A DNA stretch of 42,661 nucleotides from a virus: IMG/VR virus record IMGVR_UViG_3300021478_000063, positions 1 to 42,661 of that record. One strand, written 5' to 3'. The position numbers and the translations under genes were made by a program. Below are positions 22,319 through 29,643 of this stretch, piece after piece. Positions within the stretch are counted from its first letter, which is position 1. Every line of letters starts with the position of its first letter. Below the pieces are notes generated by a model, which was not told the DNA's origin, ran no database searches, and saw nothing but the letters and a program-made list of their open reading frames with translations.

Positions 22319-22794
22319 GCGGTGTGATTCGGTCATGGCAGTGTCTGAACTCCCGCTGTGGGAATGAATTCTCATCCTGGGACAGAAATCCTAGTTGCCC
22401 GTCCTGCCAGTGCATTCGTACCCAGTGGATACCGGGAGGTGGTCATGTTGCCGGCACGGCTAAAGCGGCCGATGCCGAGCTGCGCAATCTCGTTGACGTT
22501 TTCAAGATGACCGATGTGAACTCCGCTACGCGCGGCGAGCGCGCCATGCCCAAACTGCCGGCCGCTCCGCCCAATCCGGGGCGTAACGCGCCGAATATGC
22601 AGTTTGGGCCGGGCTTCACGTCGCCGATTGTGACGGATCGGAACGGTCGCCCAATGGCAACATGTCTGCCGTCCACTACCAATGTGAACTTCAAGGCCAA
22701 GGTGGCGACCAATTCGGCCTTACCGCACTCCAGATCAGTGCCGGGGGTGCATTCCAATACGGTGATTGAGTCCAGCCATAGGCCGCCAAGATGA
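22315..22794 (+). CDS. Zinc-ribbon-bearing phage protein upstream of portal
   Basis: 159 aa. A four-cysteine zinc ribbon occupies the first 40 residues (CLNSRCG, then CPSCQC), followed by WIPGGGHVAGTAKAADAELR and a disordered, polar C-terminus. A zinc ribbon with W(V/I)PGGGH next to the portal gene is a familiar arrangement in podovirus-like phages. It could be a packaging or assembly accessory; exact role unknown. Confidence 0.7.
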   Translation: MSGVIRSWQCLNSRCGNEFSSWDRNPSCPSCQCIRTQWIPGGGHVAGTAKAADAELRNLVDVFKMTDVNSATRGERAMPKLPAAPPNPGRNAPNMQFGPGFTSPIVTDRNGRPMATCLPSTTNVNFKAKVATNSALPHSRSVPGVHSNTVIESSHRPPR

Positions 22795-22808
22795 TGTGTT
22801 TTTAAACG

Positions 22809-22991
22809 ATGACCATTCAGCCAAATAACGAAAGAAAATTTAGGCTTGAGTGCTTGCAGTTAGCTGTGAGTACAATGCACCCGGATGAGCAGGCTGACCT
22901 TGGTGATGTAGTGAAGCGAGCTGAAACGCTGTACCGCTATGTTGTGGAAGGAGCATCTGAGGTGGCATCGGTAGTTAGAATTGCCAAATGA
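22809..22991 (+). CDS. Small helical protein upstream of portal
   Basis: 60 aa (RKFRLECLQLAVSTMHPDEQ, then LGDVVKRAETLYRYVVEG), a two-helix protein of the type often encoded just before phage portals. The stop overlaps the portal start as ATGA. Unknown function. Confidence 0.65.
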   Translation: MTIQPNNERKFRLECLQLAVSTMHPDEQADLGDVVKRAETLYRYVVEGASEVASVVRIAK

Positions 22992-24751
22992 TTATTCCCG
23001 AAACTGAATCGCTCAAGGTTGAATATCTCACATGGATTCTCGACACTTGTCTGGCCTCCAAGGAAGAGCGCAAGGCGTTGTACGACCGCCGCCGGCAGTT
23101 CTTCTTGTACGGCACCAGCGGCGACAGCGATATCATCTACAATCGGATCGAGAGCCATCTTGATCTGGTAGGCTCGTTTCTCTACTCGCCTGATCACGCC
23201 GAGTTCTCGCTGTCGGCGCCGGCTAATGCCAGTGATGCTGAGGTGAAGCAATTCATGGCGGCGCAGGACACCTTCAACGGCGATTTTCGTGATGCCGGTT
23301 TGTTCGACTTCTTTGGCAATGCGCTCGGCTGGTCGCTGGTGATGGACACCATCATCGGCAAGATGGGCTGGTCGGATGTGAAAGAGGAAGAAACTTTCAC
23401 CATGATCATGCCTTGGCAGTTCGGGGTGTTTGCCGAGGAAGTGACCGACCTGGAAAGCCAGCCGGCGTTCGTCCATACCTACTATATCGATTACGACAAT
23501 GCCTGCCAGCGGCTGGTCCGGGCCGGGCTGTCGAGCAAGATCGATCAGCTCAATGTGGTCAACACTCCATTCGAGTCGCCATTCCCGGAAATGGTGACGA
23601 GGATGATTATCGCCTCGACATCTGGGGAGAATTTAAGTGGCAATGTTACCGGTTCAGTTAATCCCTCCTACGTTGCCCGACCATCCTATGTGGCCAAAAT
23701 CAATAGACCTCTGGTCGCTTTCCATGAGCTCACCGTTTGGGACGACGAGCAAGAGGATTACCGTGTATTCTTCATGGTCGACCCTGGCATCGTCCTCTCC
23801 GACAGTATGCGAACCATCGAAGTCCTGAAAAAGGCTGGCGCCCGTAAGGGGGCCACTAAGGAGCAGGAGAAGTTCTACAATACGAGTTGCAATCCGTTCT
23901 TTCCCAAAGATCACCCCTACGTCCAGATCTGCCCCTATGGCATTTATGAATACTTCTGGGGGAAGGCGCACATCGAGTCTTTGATTCCGCTGCAGCAGTG
24001 GTCCAACGAACGGCTCGACCAGATTCACGACATCCTCGAGAAACAAGCCTATCCGCCCCGTGTTGGCTCGGGTTTCATGGGCATGACCGAGGAAAAGATG
24101 GACGCCTTTGGCGGAGCCGACACATGGGTCATGGACCAGTTGCCGCAGGCGGCGATCAAGGAGCTAACCCCTCAAATGCCGCCGGACATCTTTGCCGACT
24201 ACAACTCCATCGGCGCGCTGTTCGTCGAAGCCAGCGGATTGACCGAGACGTTGCAGGGCAAGGGCACCAAGGATGTGCGCTCGACCGGTCACGCCAAGCA
24301 GATGCTGACCGCGGGCTCGGGCCGCATCAAGAAAACTGCCACCAAGTTGGAGGCGCCGCTGGTGCGTATGGGAGATCTGGCGCTCAAGTTGAACATGCGC
24401 AATAACGACGAGTCGATCCGGCCGGACCCGAAAGACGATGGTAAGCCCGGCGATCCGTTCCTGTATGCCAACTTGTCATCCGATTATTCGCTGTCTGTTG
24501 CCGGCCATTCGCACTCGCCGCTGTTCTCCGACGACAGTCGCGAAATGGCCACGCTACTCAAGAAGGCCAATGCCATCGATGAGGAAGCGTTCCTGCGCAT
24601 GATGAACCCGCCGAACAAGAACAACCTGATTCATTCGCTGCGCGCACGACAGAAGAAAATGGCCCAAGTTGCGGCGCAGCGGGCCCAGCAAGGCTTGCCG
24701 CCGCCCGGTGAGAAGCCAGCGAAGAAGAATGGTGCTGCTGCTCACGGTTGA
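22988..24751 (+). CDS. Portal protein (head-tail connector)
   Basis: 587 aa. Long helices, a tryptophan- and aspartate-rich core (FFGNALGWSLVMDTIIGKMG), then SLIPLQQWSNERLDQIHDIL and a C-terminal Ala/Gln-rich barrel helix, in the order and size of podovirus portal proteins. The portal forms the dodecameric ring through which DNA enters. Its position directly after the terminase and before scaffold and capsid genes is the usual order. The match is by architecture and context. Confidence 0.85.
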   Translation: MIIPETESLKVEYLTWILDTCLASKEERKALYDRRRQFFLYGTSGDSDIIYNRIESHLDLVGSFLYSPDHAEFSLSAPANASDAEVKQFMAAQDTFNGDFRDAGLFDFFGNALGWSLVMDTIIGKMGWSDVKEEETFTMIMPWQFGVFAEEVTDLESQPAFVHTYYIDYDNACQRLVRAGLSSKIDQLNVVNTPFESPFPEMVTRMIIASTSGENLSGNVTGSVNPSYVARPSYVAKINRPLVAFHELTVWDDEQEDYRVFFMVDPGIVLSDSMRTIEVLKKAGARKGATKEQEKFYNTSCNPFFPKDHPYVQICPYGIYEYFWGKAHIESLIPLQQWSNERLDQIHDILEKQAYPPRVGSGFMGMTEEKMDAFGGADTWVMDQLPQAAIKELTPQMPPDIFADYNSIGALFVEASGLTETLQGKGTKDVRSTGHAKQMLTAGSGRIKKTATKLEAPLVRMGDLALKLNMRNNDESIRPDPKDDGKPGDPFLYANLSSDYSLSVAGHSHSPLFSDDSREMATLLKKANAIDEEAFLRMMNPPNKNNLIHSLRARQKKMAQVAAQRAQQGLPPPGEKPAKKNGAAAHG

Positions 24752-24847
24752 CACCGCTCGCAAACGCGCTCACACTTTCAAATGCGGAAGGGCGGGGTGC
24801 AACAATGATGTTGTACTGACGCCCGTCTCTAACAGGAAGGACCCACT

Positions 24848-24895
24848 ATGGCCCGACGCAAGCACAAGAGAGGCCGACGCGGTAAGCGCCGGTAA
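24848..24895 (+). CDS. Tiny arginine/lysine-rich protein (15 aa)
   Basis: 15 codons reading MARRKHKRGRRGKRR, with a ribosome site (AGGAAGG) about 7 bases upstream. Ten of 15 residues are Arg or Lys. Tiny basic proteins of this kind sit between portal and scaffold genes in some related phages and could condense DNA or bind RNA. Too small to be sure. Confidence 0.5.
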   Translation: MARRKHKRGRRGKRR

Positions 24896-24930
24896 CTTTC
24901 GCACCTACACACCTACGGACTGGAATCCTT

Positions 24931-24985
24931 TGACCCCGCCGCGGTCGTACTCGGCGGGGTCATTGCTATTCGGCTACAGCCGAAT
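24931..24985. repeat. Tandem perfect hairpins between portal and scaffold-type genes
   Basis: First hairpin: TGACCCCGCCG (24931-24941) pairs with CGGCGGGGTCA (24952-24962), 11 bp with a 10-base loop. Second: ATTCGGCT (24968-24975) pairs with AGCCGAAT (24978-24985), 8 bp with a 2-base loop. Only 5 bases separate them. No T tract follows, so they are more likely an mRNA processing/stability element or partial terminator that sets the expression step before the capsid genes. Confidence 0.75.
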
Positions 24986-25030
24986 GCTCACTTGACCCTC
25001 ATCGGCATTTAGTCCTATGAATATCGTCCT

Positions 25031-25489
25031 ATGCCGATGGGAATGGATCAACCGCCGCCAGTAGGTGGCCCCGCCGCACCGCCCGGTGCAGGTCCGGGCG
25101 CTGCTCCATCTCCTGTTTTGCCAAAATCTCCAGTAGGCGGCCCCGGTGGTCCGGGTGCGTCACCGATGATGTCGCCGGGCGGCGGCGCCGGCAATCAGGC
25201 TGCTGCGGTGCAGCGGGTCAAAGGCATTCTTCCCATGCTGCTTGAAACCGCGCTGGCTTGGCCGGTTGGCAGCAAAGAACAGCGATCTCTTGTCGATGCC
25301 TTTCGCTCATTGTCATCGGCTTTTGGCAAAGGCGATCAGTCCAATGTCCCTGCCGGTATCGCCGCCATGGCGATGAACGCGCAAAAGGGTGGAGGTATGA
25401 CAGCTGCTCCCCCACCCGGCATCAAACCCACCAACACCCCGCCGCCCGGAATGGATATTCCCAGCGGTGCAATGGAGGAAGCTGCATGA
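25031..25489 (+). CDS. Proline/glycine-rich head-assembly protein
   Basis: 152 aa. Low-complexity Pro/Gly/Met segments flank a helical centre (AVQRVKGILPMLLETALAWP, then SLVDAFRSLSSAFGKGDQS). It lies between the tandem hairpins and the scaffold gene, so an accessory head-assembly role is plausible. No specific family recognised. The stop overlaps the next start as ATGA. Confidence 0.6.
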   Translation: MPMGMDQPPPVGGPAAPPGAGPGAAPSPVLPKSPVGGPGGPGASPMMSPGGGAGNQAAAVQRVKGILPMLLETALAWPVGSKEQRSLVDAFRSLSSAFGKGDQSNVPAGIAAMAMNAQKGGGMTAAPPPGIKPTNTPPPGMDIPSGAMEEAA

Positions 25490-25695
25490 CCGACTACCTT
25501 CGCCCCAAGGCATCCGCTCCTTCCCGTATGAGAAAAATGGAAAACGGGATTTTCAGGAATCCGCCGACCTATTCCGAACTCGGCGGTTTCAGGTCTGAAC
25601 GCAATCTCACTGAGCCGACCGGTAAGCGCAACAAGATCTCAGGAATGGGCCTTGAGCGTGGCGGGCCGAGTGCGCAGAAGGGTAAGCCCATCTAA
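25486..25695 (+). CDS. Small basic protein of the head operon
   Basis: 69 aa, basic and polar (DYLRPKASAPSRMRKMENG, then YSELGGFRSERNLTEPTGKR). The ATG overlaps the upstream TGA and its stop abuts the scaffold ATG. Function unknown. Confidence 0.6.
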   Translation: MTDYLRPKASAPSRMRKMENGIFRNPPTYSELGGFRSERNLTEPTGKRNKISGMGLERGGPSAQKGKPI

Positions 25696-26238
25696 ATGGC
25701 TGACGAACTCAAGCCAATCGATCCGAACATTGCGCAGGATCTGGCGCGTCTTGCGCTCGATCTGTCGCACGACAAGAAAACCCGCAAGGCGTTTGCCAAG
25801 ATTGTGCGCGAGGCCAAGCCCGATTCGCCGCACGCGGCGGCGTTTGCGGATGTCGAGGTTGAGGACAAGTTCGAGGCGTTCAAGTCCGAGATCGAGCAGG
25901 AGCGCATCAAGGCCCAGCAGGACGCTATTGTCGAAAAGCTCAATCGCGACCGGCAACGGTTGCTGGCCGGCACTGACGATGGTCCGAAATACGACGAGGA
26001 TACCGTCAAGAAGATCGAGGATCTGATGCAGAAGAAGGGCATCAGCGACTACGAGGATGGTCGCATTCTGTATGCTGCCCTTAATCCGCCGCCGAGTAAT
26101 ACCAAGCCGAGCAATGAAACCCCGCCGGGTGCGACGTGGGAACTGCCGGCGTTTGCCGAGTATTCAAAGGACCCGAACAAGGCCGCGCGCAATAATGCGT
26201 ATGCGGTCATAGACGAGTTTCGCAGAAGGCGGGCATAA
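25696..26238 (+). CDS. Scaffolding protein (putative)
   Basis: 180 aa, highly charged and helical, with a coiled-coil core (VEVEDKFEAFKSEIEQERIK, then QDAIVEKLNRDRQRLLAGTD) and a basic C-terminus (VIDEFRRRRA). Acidic helical proteins immediately before the capsid gene are scaffolds that guide prohead assembly, and a basic C-terminus is their usual capsid-binding part. No catalytic motif. Assignment rests on composition and position. Confidence 0.75.
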   Translation: MADELKPIDPNIAQDLARLALDLSHDKKTRKAFAKIVREAKPDSPHAAAFADVEVEDKFEAFKSEIEQERIKAQQDAIVEKLNRDRQRLLAGTDDGPKYDEDTVKKIEDLMQKKGISDYEDGRILYAALNPPPSNTKPSNETPPGATWELPAFAEYSKDPNKAARNNAYAVIDEFRRRRA

Positions 26239-26269
26239 ACCCCGCTAAGTTGTTGAAAGGATTGAACAA

Positions 26270-27280
26270 ATGCCGGTCTTCGGCCAGGGCATAATCCCCG
26301 CAAGTGGCGCTATCGCTAGTGAGCTATCTGCGGTTGTACGCCGCGCCTTCATGAACAAGGTGTATGTGCAAATCTGGAAATCGGCGCCGCTGATTTCGGC
26401 CCTCCTAGCCTCGGCCCAGGTCGCCACTGGCGGTCTATCGCCGATCACGGCGCCGGTACAGGGCACACCGATGGTGTCCGGGCAGTGGGTGGACTACTCG
26501 GGCAGCTTCGAGCAGCCCGGTGTGCAGCCCGGCATTCAGGATGCCGAGTTTGATTTGAAGGCGTTCGTCTCGACCATCCCGTTCCTGGGCATGGAAGGCT
26601 TGGTGCAGTTGGACTACTCCGTAGTTCCCCTGATCGAAGCCCGAATGAACGATTCGACCAACGTCACCATCGATACCTTTGCCACTTCGCTCTACAATAA
26701 CGTGGCCAACACACAACAGTTGATCGGGTTGCCGGCCGCTATCGATGACGGCACGTTCTCGGCGACCTACGGCGGCATCAACCGCACCACCAACACCTTC
26801 TGGAAATCGACCTACGTTCACGGCAACGGCAACGTCACGCCGACCCGCAATCTGATGCTCCAATACATTTCGCAGGTGTCCAAGACGACCGGCGAAATGC
26901 CGTCCATCGGCATCATGGGTTTTGGCACTTGGACGTTGCTGGCTCAGGATTTCACTTCTGCGGAACGCTACAACATCACTCCAGGCTCGGCTTTCGGGGC
27001 AGACGAGAAGGCATCCAGCCTGTTCCGCGCCCTGGATGTGGCCGGGGTGCCGTTCTATGCCGATCCGTACTGCCCGGAGGGCGTGCTCTACCTCATCAAC
27101 ACCAATTACCTGTCGCTGTATCTGCATGAGCGGGCCGCGTTTTCCTTCACCGGGTTCGAATCAACCCTCCCGAACAACCAGCTCGGTTATATCGGCGCCA
27201 TCCTTTCGCTGCTCGAACTTGTGAATGTAAAATGTAAGTCCCACGGCAAGTTTGACGGGCTCGCGTTCTTGAACATCTGA
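26270..27280 (+). CDS. Major capsid protein
   Basis: 336 aa, with an AAAGGA site 9 bases upstream. A mix of helix and strand (ASELSAVVRRAFMNKVYVQI, then IDTFATSLYNNVANTQQLIG) and an adjacent scaffold gene fit a podovirus capsid protein of the HK97-fold superfamily, whose chains form the icosahedral shell. The sequence segment YISQVSKTTGEMPSIGIMGF resembles a typical capsid P- or A-domain. I assign it from size, place and composition, not from a signature motif. Confidence 0.8.
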   Translation: MPVFGQGIIPASGAIASELSAVVRRAFMNKVYVQIWKSAPLISALLASAQVATGGLSPITAPVQGTPMVSGQWVDYSGSFEQPGVQPGIQDAEFDLKAFVSTIPFLGMEGLVQLDYSVVPLIEARMNDSTNVTIDTFATSLYNNVANTQQLIGLPAAIDDGTFSATYGGINRTTNTFWKSTYVHGNGNVTPTRNLMLQYISQVSKTTGEMPSIGIMGFGTWTLLAQDFTSAERYNITPGSAFGADEKASSLFRALDVAGVPFYADPYCPEGVLYLINTNYLSLYLHERAAFSFTGFESTLPNNQLGYIGAILSLLELVNVKCKSHGKFDGLAFLNI

Positions 27281-27290
27281 GGCAACAAAC

Positions 27291-28199
27291 ATGGCTCGCA
27301 TAGGCGGCGCATTTCCCCTTCCTCTTGGACAGGTTTCCGAGAGCACCAACAAGGTTTGCCTTGGTTCGGGCGGGGTCTGGTACTTCCCGGCCGGTCAATA
27401 TGTGGTTCTCACCGACGCCAGTTGTCAGATCGAGCGTTGGGACCCGATTGAACAGACCTGGGCATCCTTCATCGCGGCATCGACCGGCGGTTTTATCAAC
27501 TGCGACGGGTTCAATTTCCGCGTCCACAATATTACCGGTGTGGTGAGCGGCAATACGCTCACCGCCGGTTCGGGCATGACCAACGGTATTGGTTCCGTTG
27601 CGACCGGTGTATCGGTTGCCTATGCGGTGTCCAACACAACGGGTTATCCAACGGCTACCGGCTACGTCATTATCGGCGGCAGCGTTGCCGCGCCGACCGT
27701 GACCCAGGCCGGCTCGGGCTTCCTCGTTCCGCCTGCCATAGTGATCGACCCGCCACCGCCTGGAGGTATTCAGGCTACAGCTATTGCGGTGATGACTGCG
27801 GCCGGTTCGTCAGGTATCGCCTCCATCACCATGGTCAATGCCGGTGCGGGTTATGCCAGCACCCCGAATTTCTGGATCGTGCCGCAGCCAAATCTCTACC
27901 AGGGCGGGCCGTCCGGTGGTGTTGCCGCTGGTGCCGTTCCGGCTCCGGGCCTTGTCTATCCGAGCAATGCTTTGCCGGGCAATCAGAACACGTCTGCCAC
28001 CGGTGCGCAGTTGACACCCATTGCCTTGACCGGCTCGGGTACGTTGCTGGGCATTCACTTCACTAATTCAGGCGGCGGTTATACTGGCGCGCCAGCCGTG
28101 ACGTTTACCGGCGGGGCGGGCGGTGTGGCCTCGACGGCTTTGGTGGCCGTTACTTCGCTCGCCAATTCGACCTGTCTTATCCAGCCGCGGGTTCAGTAA
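27291..28199 (+). CDS. Head-associated decoration or fibre protein with GxGY repeats
   Basis: 302 aa immediately after the capsid gene. An aromatic N-terminal domain (VWYFPAGQYVVLTDASCQIE) is followed by three GxGY repeats near residues 140 (AGSGFLVPPAIVI), 183 (AGAGYASTPNFWI) and 258 (SGGGYTGAPAVTF). The same repeats appear in the adaptor, nozzle and giant tail proteins. Probably a capsid-decoration or head-fibre protein. The repeat is predicted to be a short beta-hairpin module. Confidence 0.65.
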   Translation: MARIGGAFPLPLGQVSESTNKVCLGSGGVWYFPAGQYVVLTDASCQIERWDPIEQTWASFIAASTGGFINCDGFNFRVHNITGVVSGNTLTAGSGMTNGIGSVATGVSVAYAVSNTTGYPTATGYVIIGGSVAAPTVTQAGSGFLVPPAIVIDPPPPGGIQATAIAVMTAAGSSGIASITMVNAGAGYASTPNFWIVPQPNLYQGGPSGGVAAGAVPAPGLVYPSNALPGNQNTSATGAQLTPIALTGSGTLLGIHFTNSGGGYTGAPAVTFTGGAGGVASTALVAVTSLANSTCLIQPRVQ

Positions 28200-28663
28200 T
28201 GAATCCGTCCGATCTTGCACAGCAGCGTGTGAGGTACGTCAAGGTCACGAATGGCCTGGATGTGCCGTTCACCGACCGTTGCGATGGCGTGCCGTTTACG
28301 CTGATGCCCGGCAAGTCCGACAATCTGCCGTTGGACATGGCCGCGCATATTCTTGGCTACCATCCCGATGTGGAGCCAGAAACCATGTTCCGGTACATTT
28401 GCCGCCGGCAGGGCTGGAATACGCCCGCTCATGTGCAGCAGAACCCGGACAGCCAAAAGACCATCGCGCGAGAGTATTTCGACAAACTCAAGATCGAGCC
28501 GGTCGAGTACAAACTGGTGCCGGCCGATAAGCCCGATCCGAGAACACCGGTCCCGGCCGAGCAGGATGTGCCGACCGAAGGTCTTATGCGGGATGTGCCC
28601 CGGGCAAATCGTCGCACCCCTGTGGCACAGGAATCGGAGGGCGGGTCCGCCCCGACTCGATGA
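28199..28663 (+). CDS. Hypothetical head/neck protein
   Basis: 154 aa. A folded N-terminus (VRYVKVTNGLDVPFTDRCDG, then PLDMAAHILGYHPDVEPETM) precedes a proline-rich, disordered tail. The ATG overlaps the upstream stop by one base. Located between the decoration-type and adaptor genes, so likely virion-associated. Not recognised. Confidence 0.6.
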   Translation: MNPSDLAQQRVRYVKVTNGLDVPFTDRCDGVPFTLMPGKSDNLPLDMAAHILGYHPDVEPETMFRYICRRQGWNTPAHVQQNPDSQKTIAREYFDKLKIEPVEYKLVPADKPDPRTPVPAEQDVPTEGLMRDVPRANRRTPVAQESEGGSAPTR

Positions 28664-28666
28664 TGA

Positions 28667-29641
28667 ATGCAACTCTCCGATTACATCACGCAGCTCCAAT
28701 TTCTGCTGCATGACCAGACCAATGCGGATTTCAGTCAAGCCGAGCTGATCAACGCGATCAACAACGCGCGTGAAGTCACCGCGCTTGATTTTCAGTGCTG
28801 CCGTACCGGCTACCTGACACCACCGAGTGCTGTATCCAATCCCGGTTTTTATAATCCGGTTAGCATCGTTGCCCAGCAGGAAGTCTATTCCCTGACCGGT
28901 GCGCCGGGCAGTGTGCTTAACGGGCAAATTGTTGGTGCCTCCGTCACGGCTGGGGGTGCCAATTATACTGCCGCAACGACAGTAACTTTCCCAGCGCCTC
29001 CGTCAGGCGGCACGCAGGCACTTGCCGTTCCGGTTATCGCCGGCGGTGTCATTACATCCATCAACGTCACCCAGTGGGGTATCGGCTACACGCCGGTTAT
29101 TCCTCTGATTTCCGGCGGTAGCCTGCCGGCAATCACCATTACCGATTCAGGCGGCGGCAGTGGTGCTACGGCCAGAACCGTGATGTTCAATAATGTGTTC
29201 AATGTCATTTCGATTTCTAATATTTGGGGCAACCAACGTTACATGCTGCGCTTTCGCGCCTTTACTTTGTTCCAGGCCTACATGCGTTCGCAGCTTTCGT
29301 TCTATCAGCGGCCGACGATCTGGACGATTCACCCGTCCAATAGCACTGTCATTATCCAGCCGCCGCCGGATCAGGCATACCAGACCGAGTGGGACGTGTT
29401 GCAGACGCCGATCCCGTTGGTGAATCTGACCGATTACGAGGTTCAGATCCTGCCCCCGTTCACCGACGCGGTGAAATATTATGCGGCGCATTATTGCCTG
29501 AACAAATTGCAGAATTTCAACCAAGCTGAATACTACCTGAAACTCTACTCGGCGCGCGTTCCCAAGATCATTTATGGCCAGGGACCGGTGCGTATCCCCA
29601 ACCCCTATAATAAAACTTTCCAACGCCGCGTATCGAGGTAG
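28667..29641 (+). CDS. Head-to-tail adaptor/connector protein with GxGY insertion
   Basis: 324 aa. The N-terminus (LSDYITQLQFLLHDQTNADF, then SQAELINAINNAREVTALDF) is that of podovirus adaptor proteins that bind the portal, with SQxELxxxINxAR as the usual motif. Residues about 92-150 hold two GxGY repeats (GGANYTAATTVTF, GIGYTPVIPLI), seemingly inserted into the otherwise helical adaptor; the rest (VKYYAAHYCLNKLQ) is typical again. It joins portal to nozzle. Confidence 0.75.
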   Translation: MQLSDYITQLQFLLHDQTNADFSQAELINAINNAREVTALDFQCCRTGYLTPPSAVSNPGFYNPVSIVAQQEVYSLTGAPGSVLNGQIVGASVTAGGANYTAATTVTFPAPPSGGTQALAVPVIAGGVITSINVTQWGIGYTPVIPLISGGSLPAITITDSGGGSGATARTVMFNNVFNVISISNIWGNQRYMLRFRAFTLFQAYMRSQLSFYQRPTIWTIHPSNSTVIIQPPPDQAYQTEWDVLQTPIPLVNLTDYEVQILPPFTDAVKYYAAHYCLNKLQNFNQAEYYLKLYSARVPKIIYGQGPVRIPNPYNKTFQRRVSR

Positions 29642-29643
29642 CT

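Noticed and set aside
24730-24995. Open frame starting inside the portal's C-terminus and running over the tandem hairpins
   Set aside because: Out of frame with both real genes, overlaps the tiny basic ORF and the hairpins, and has no family resemblance.
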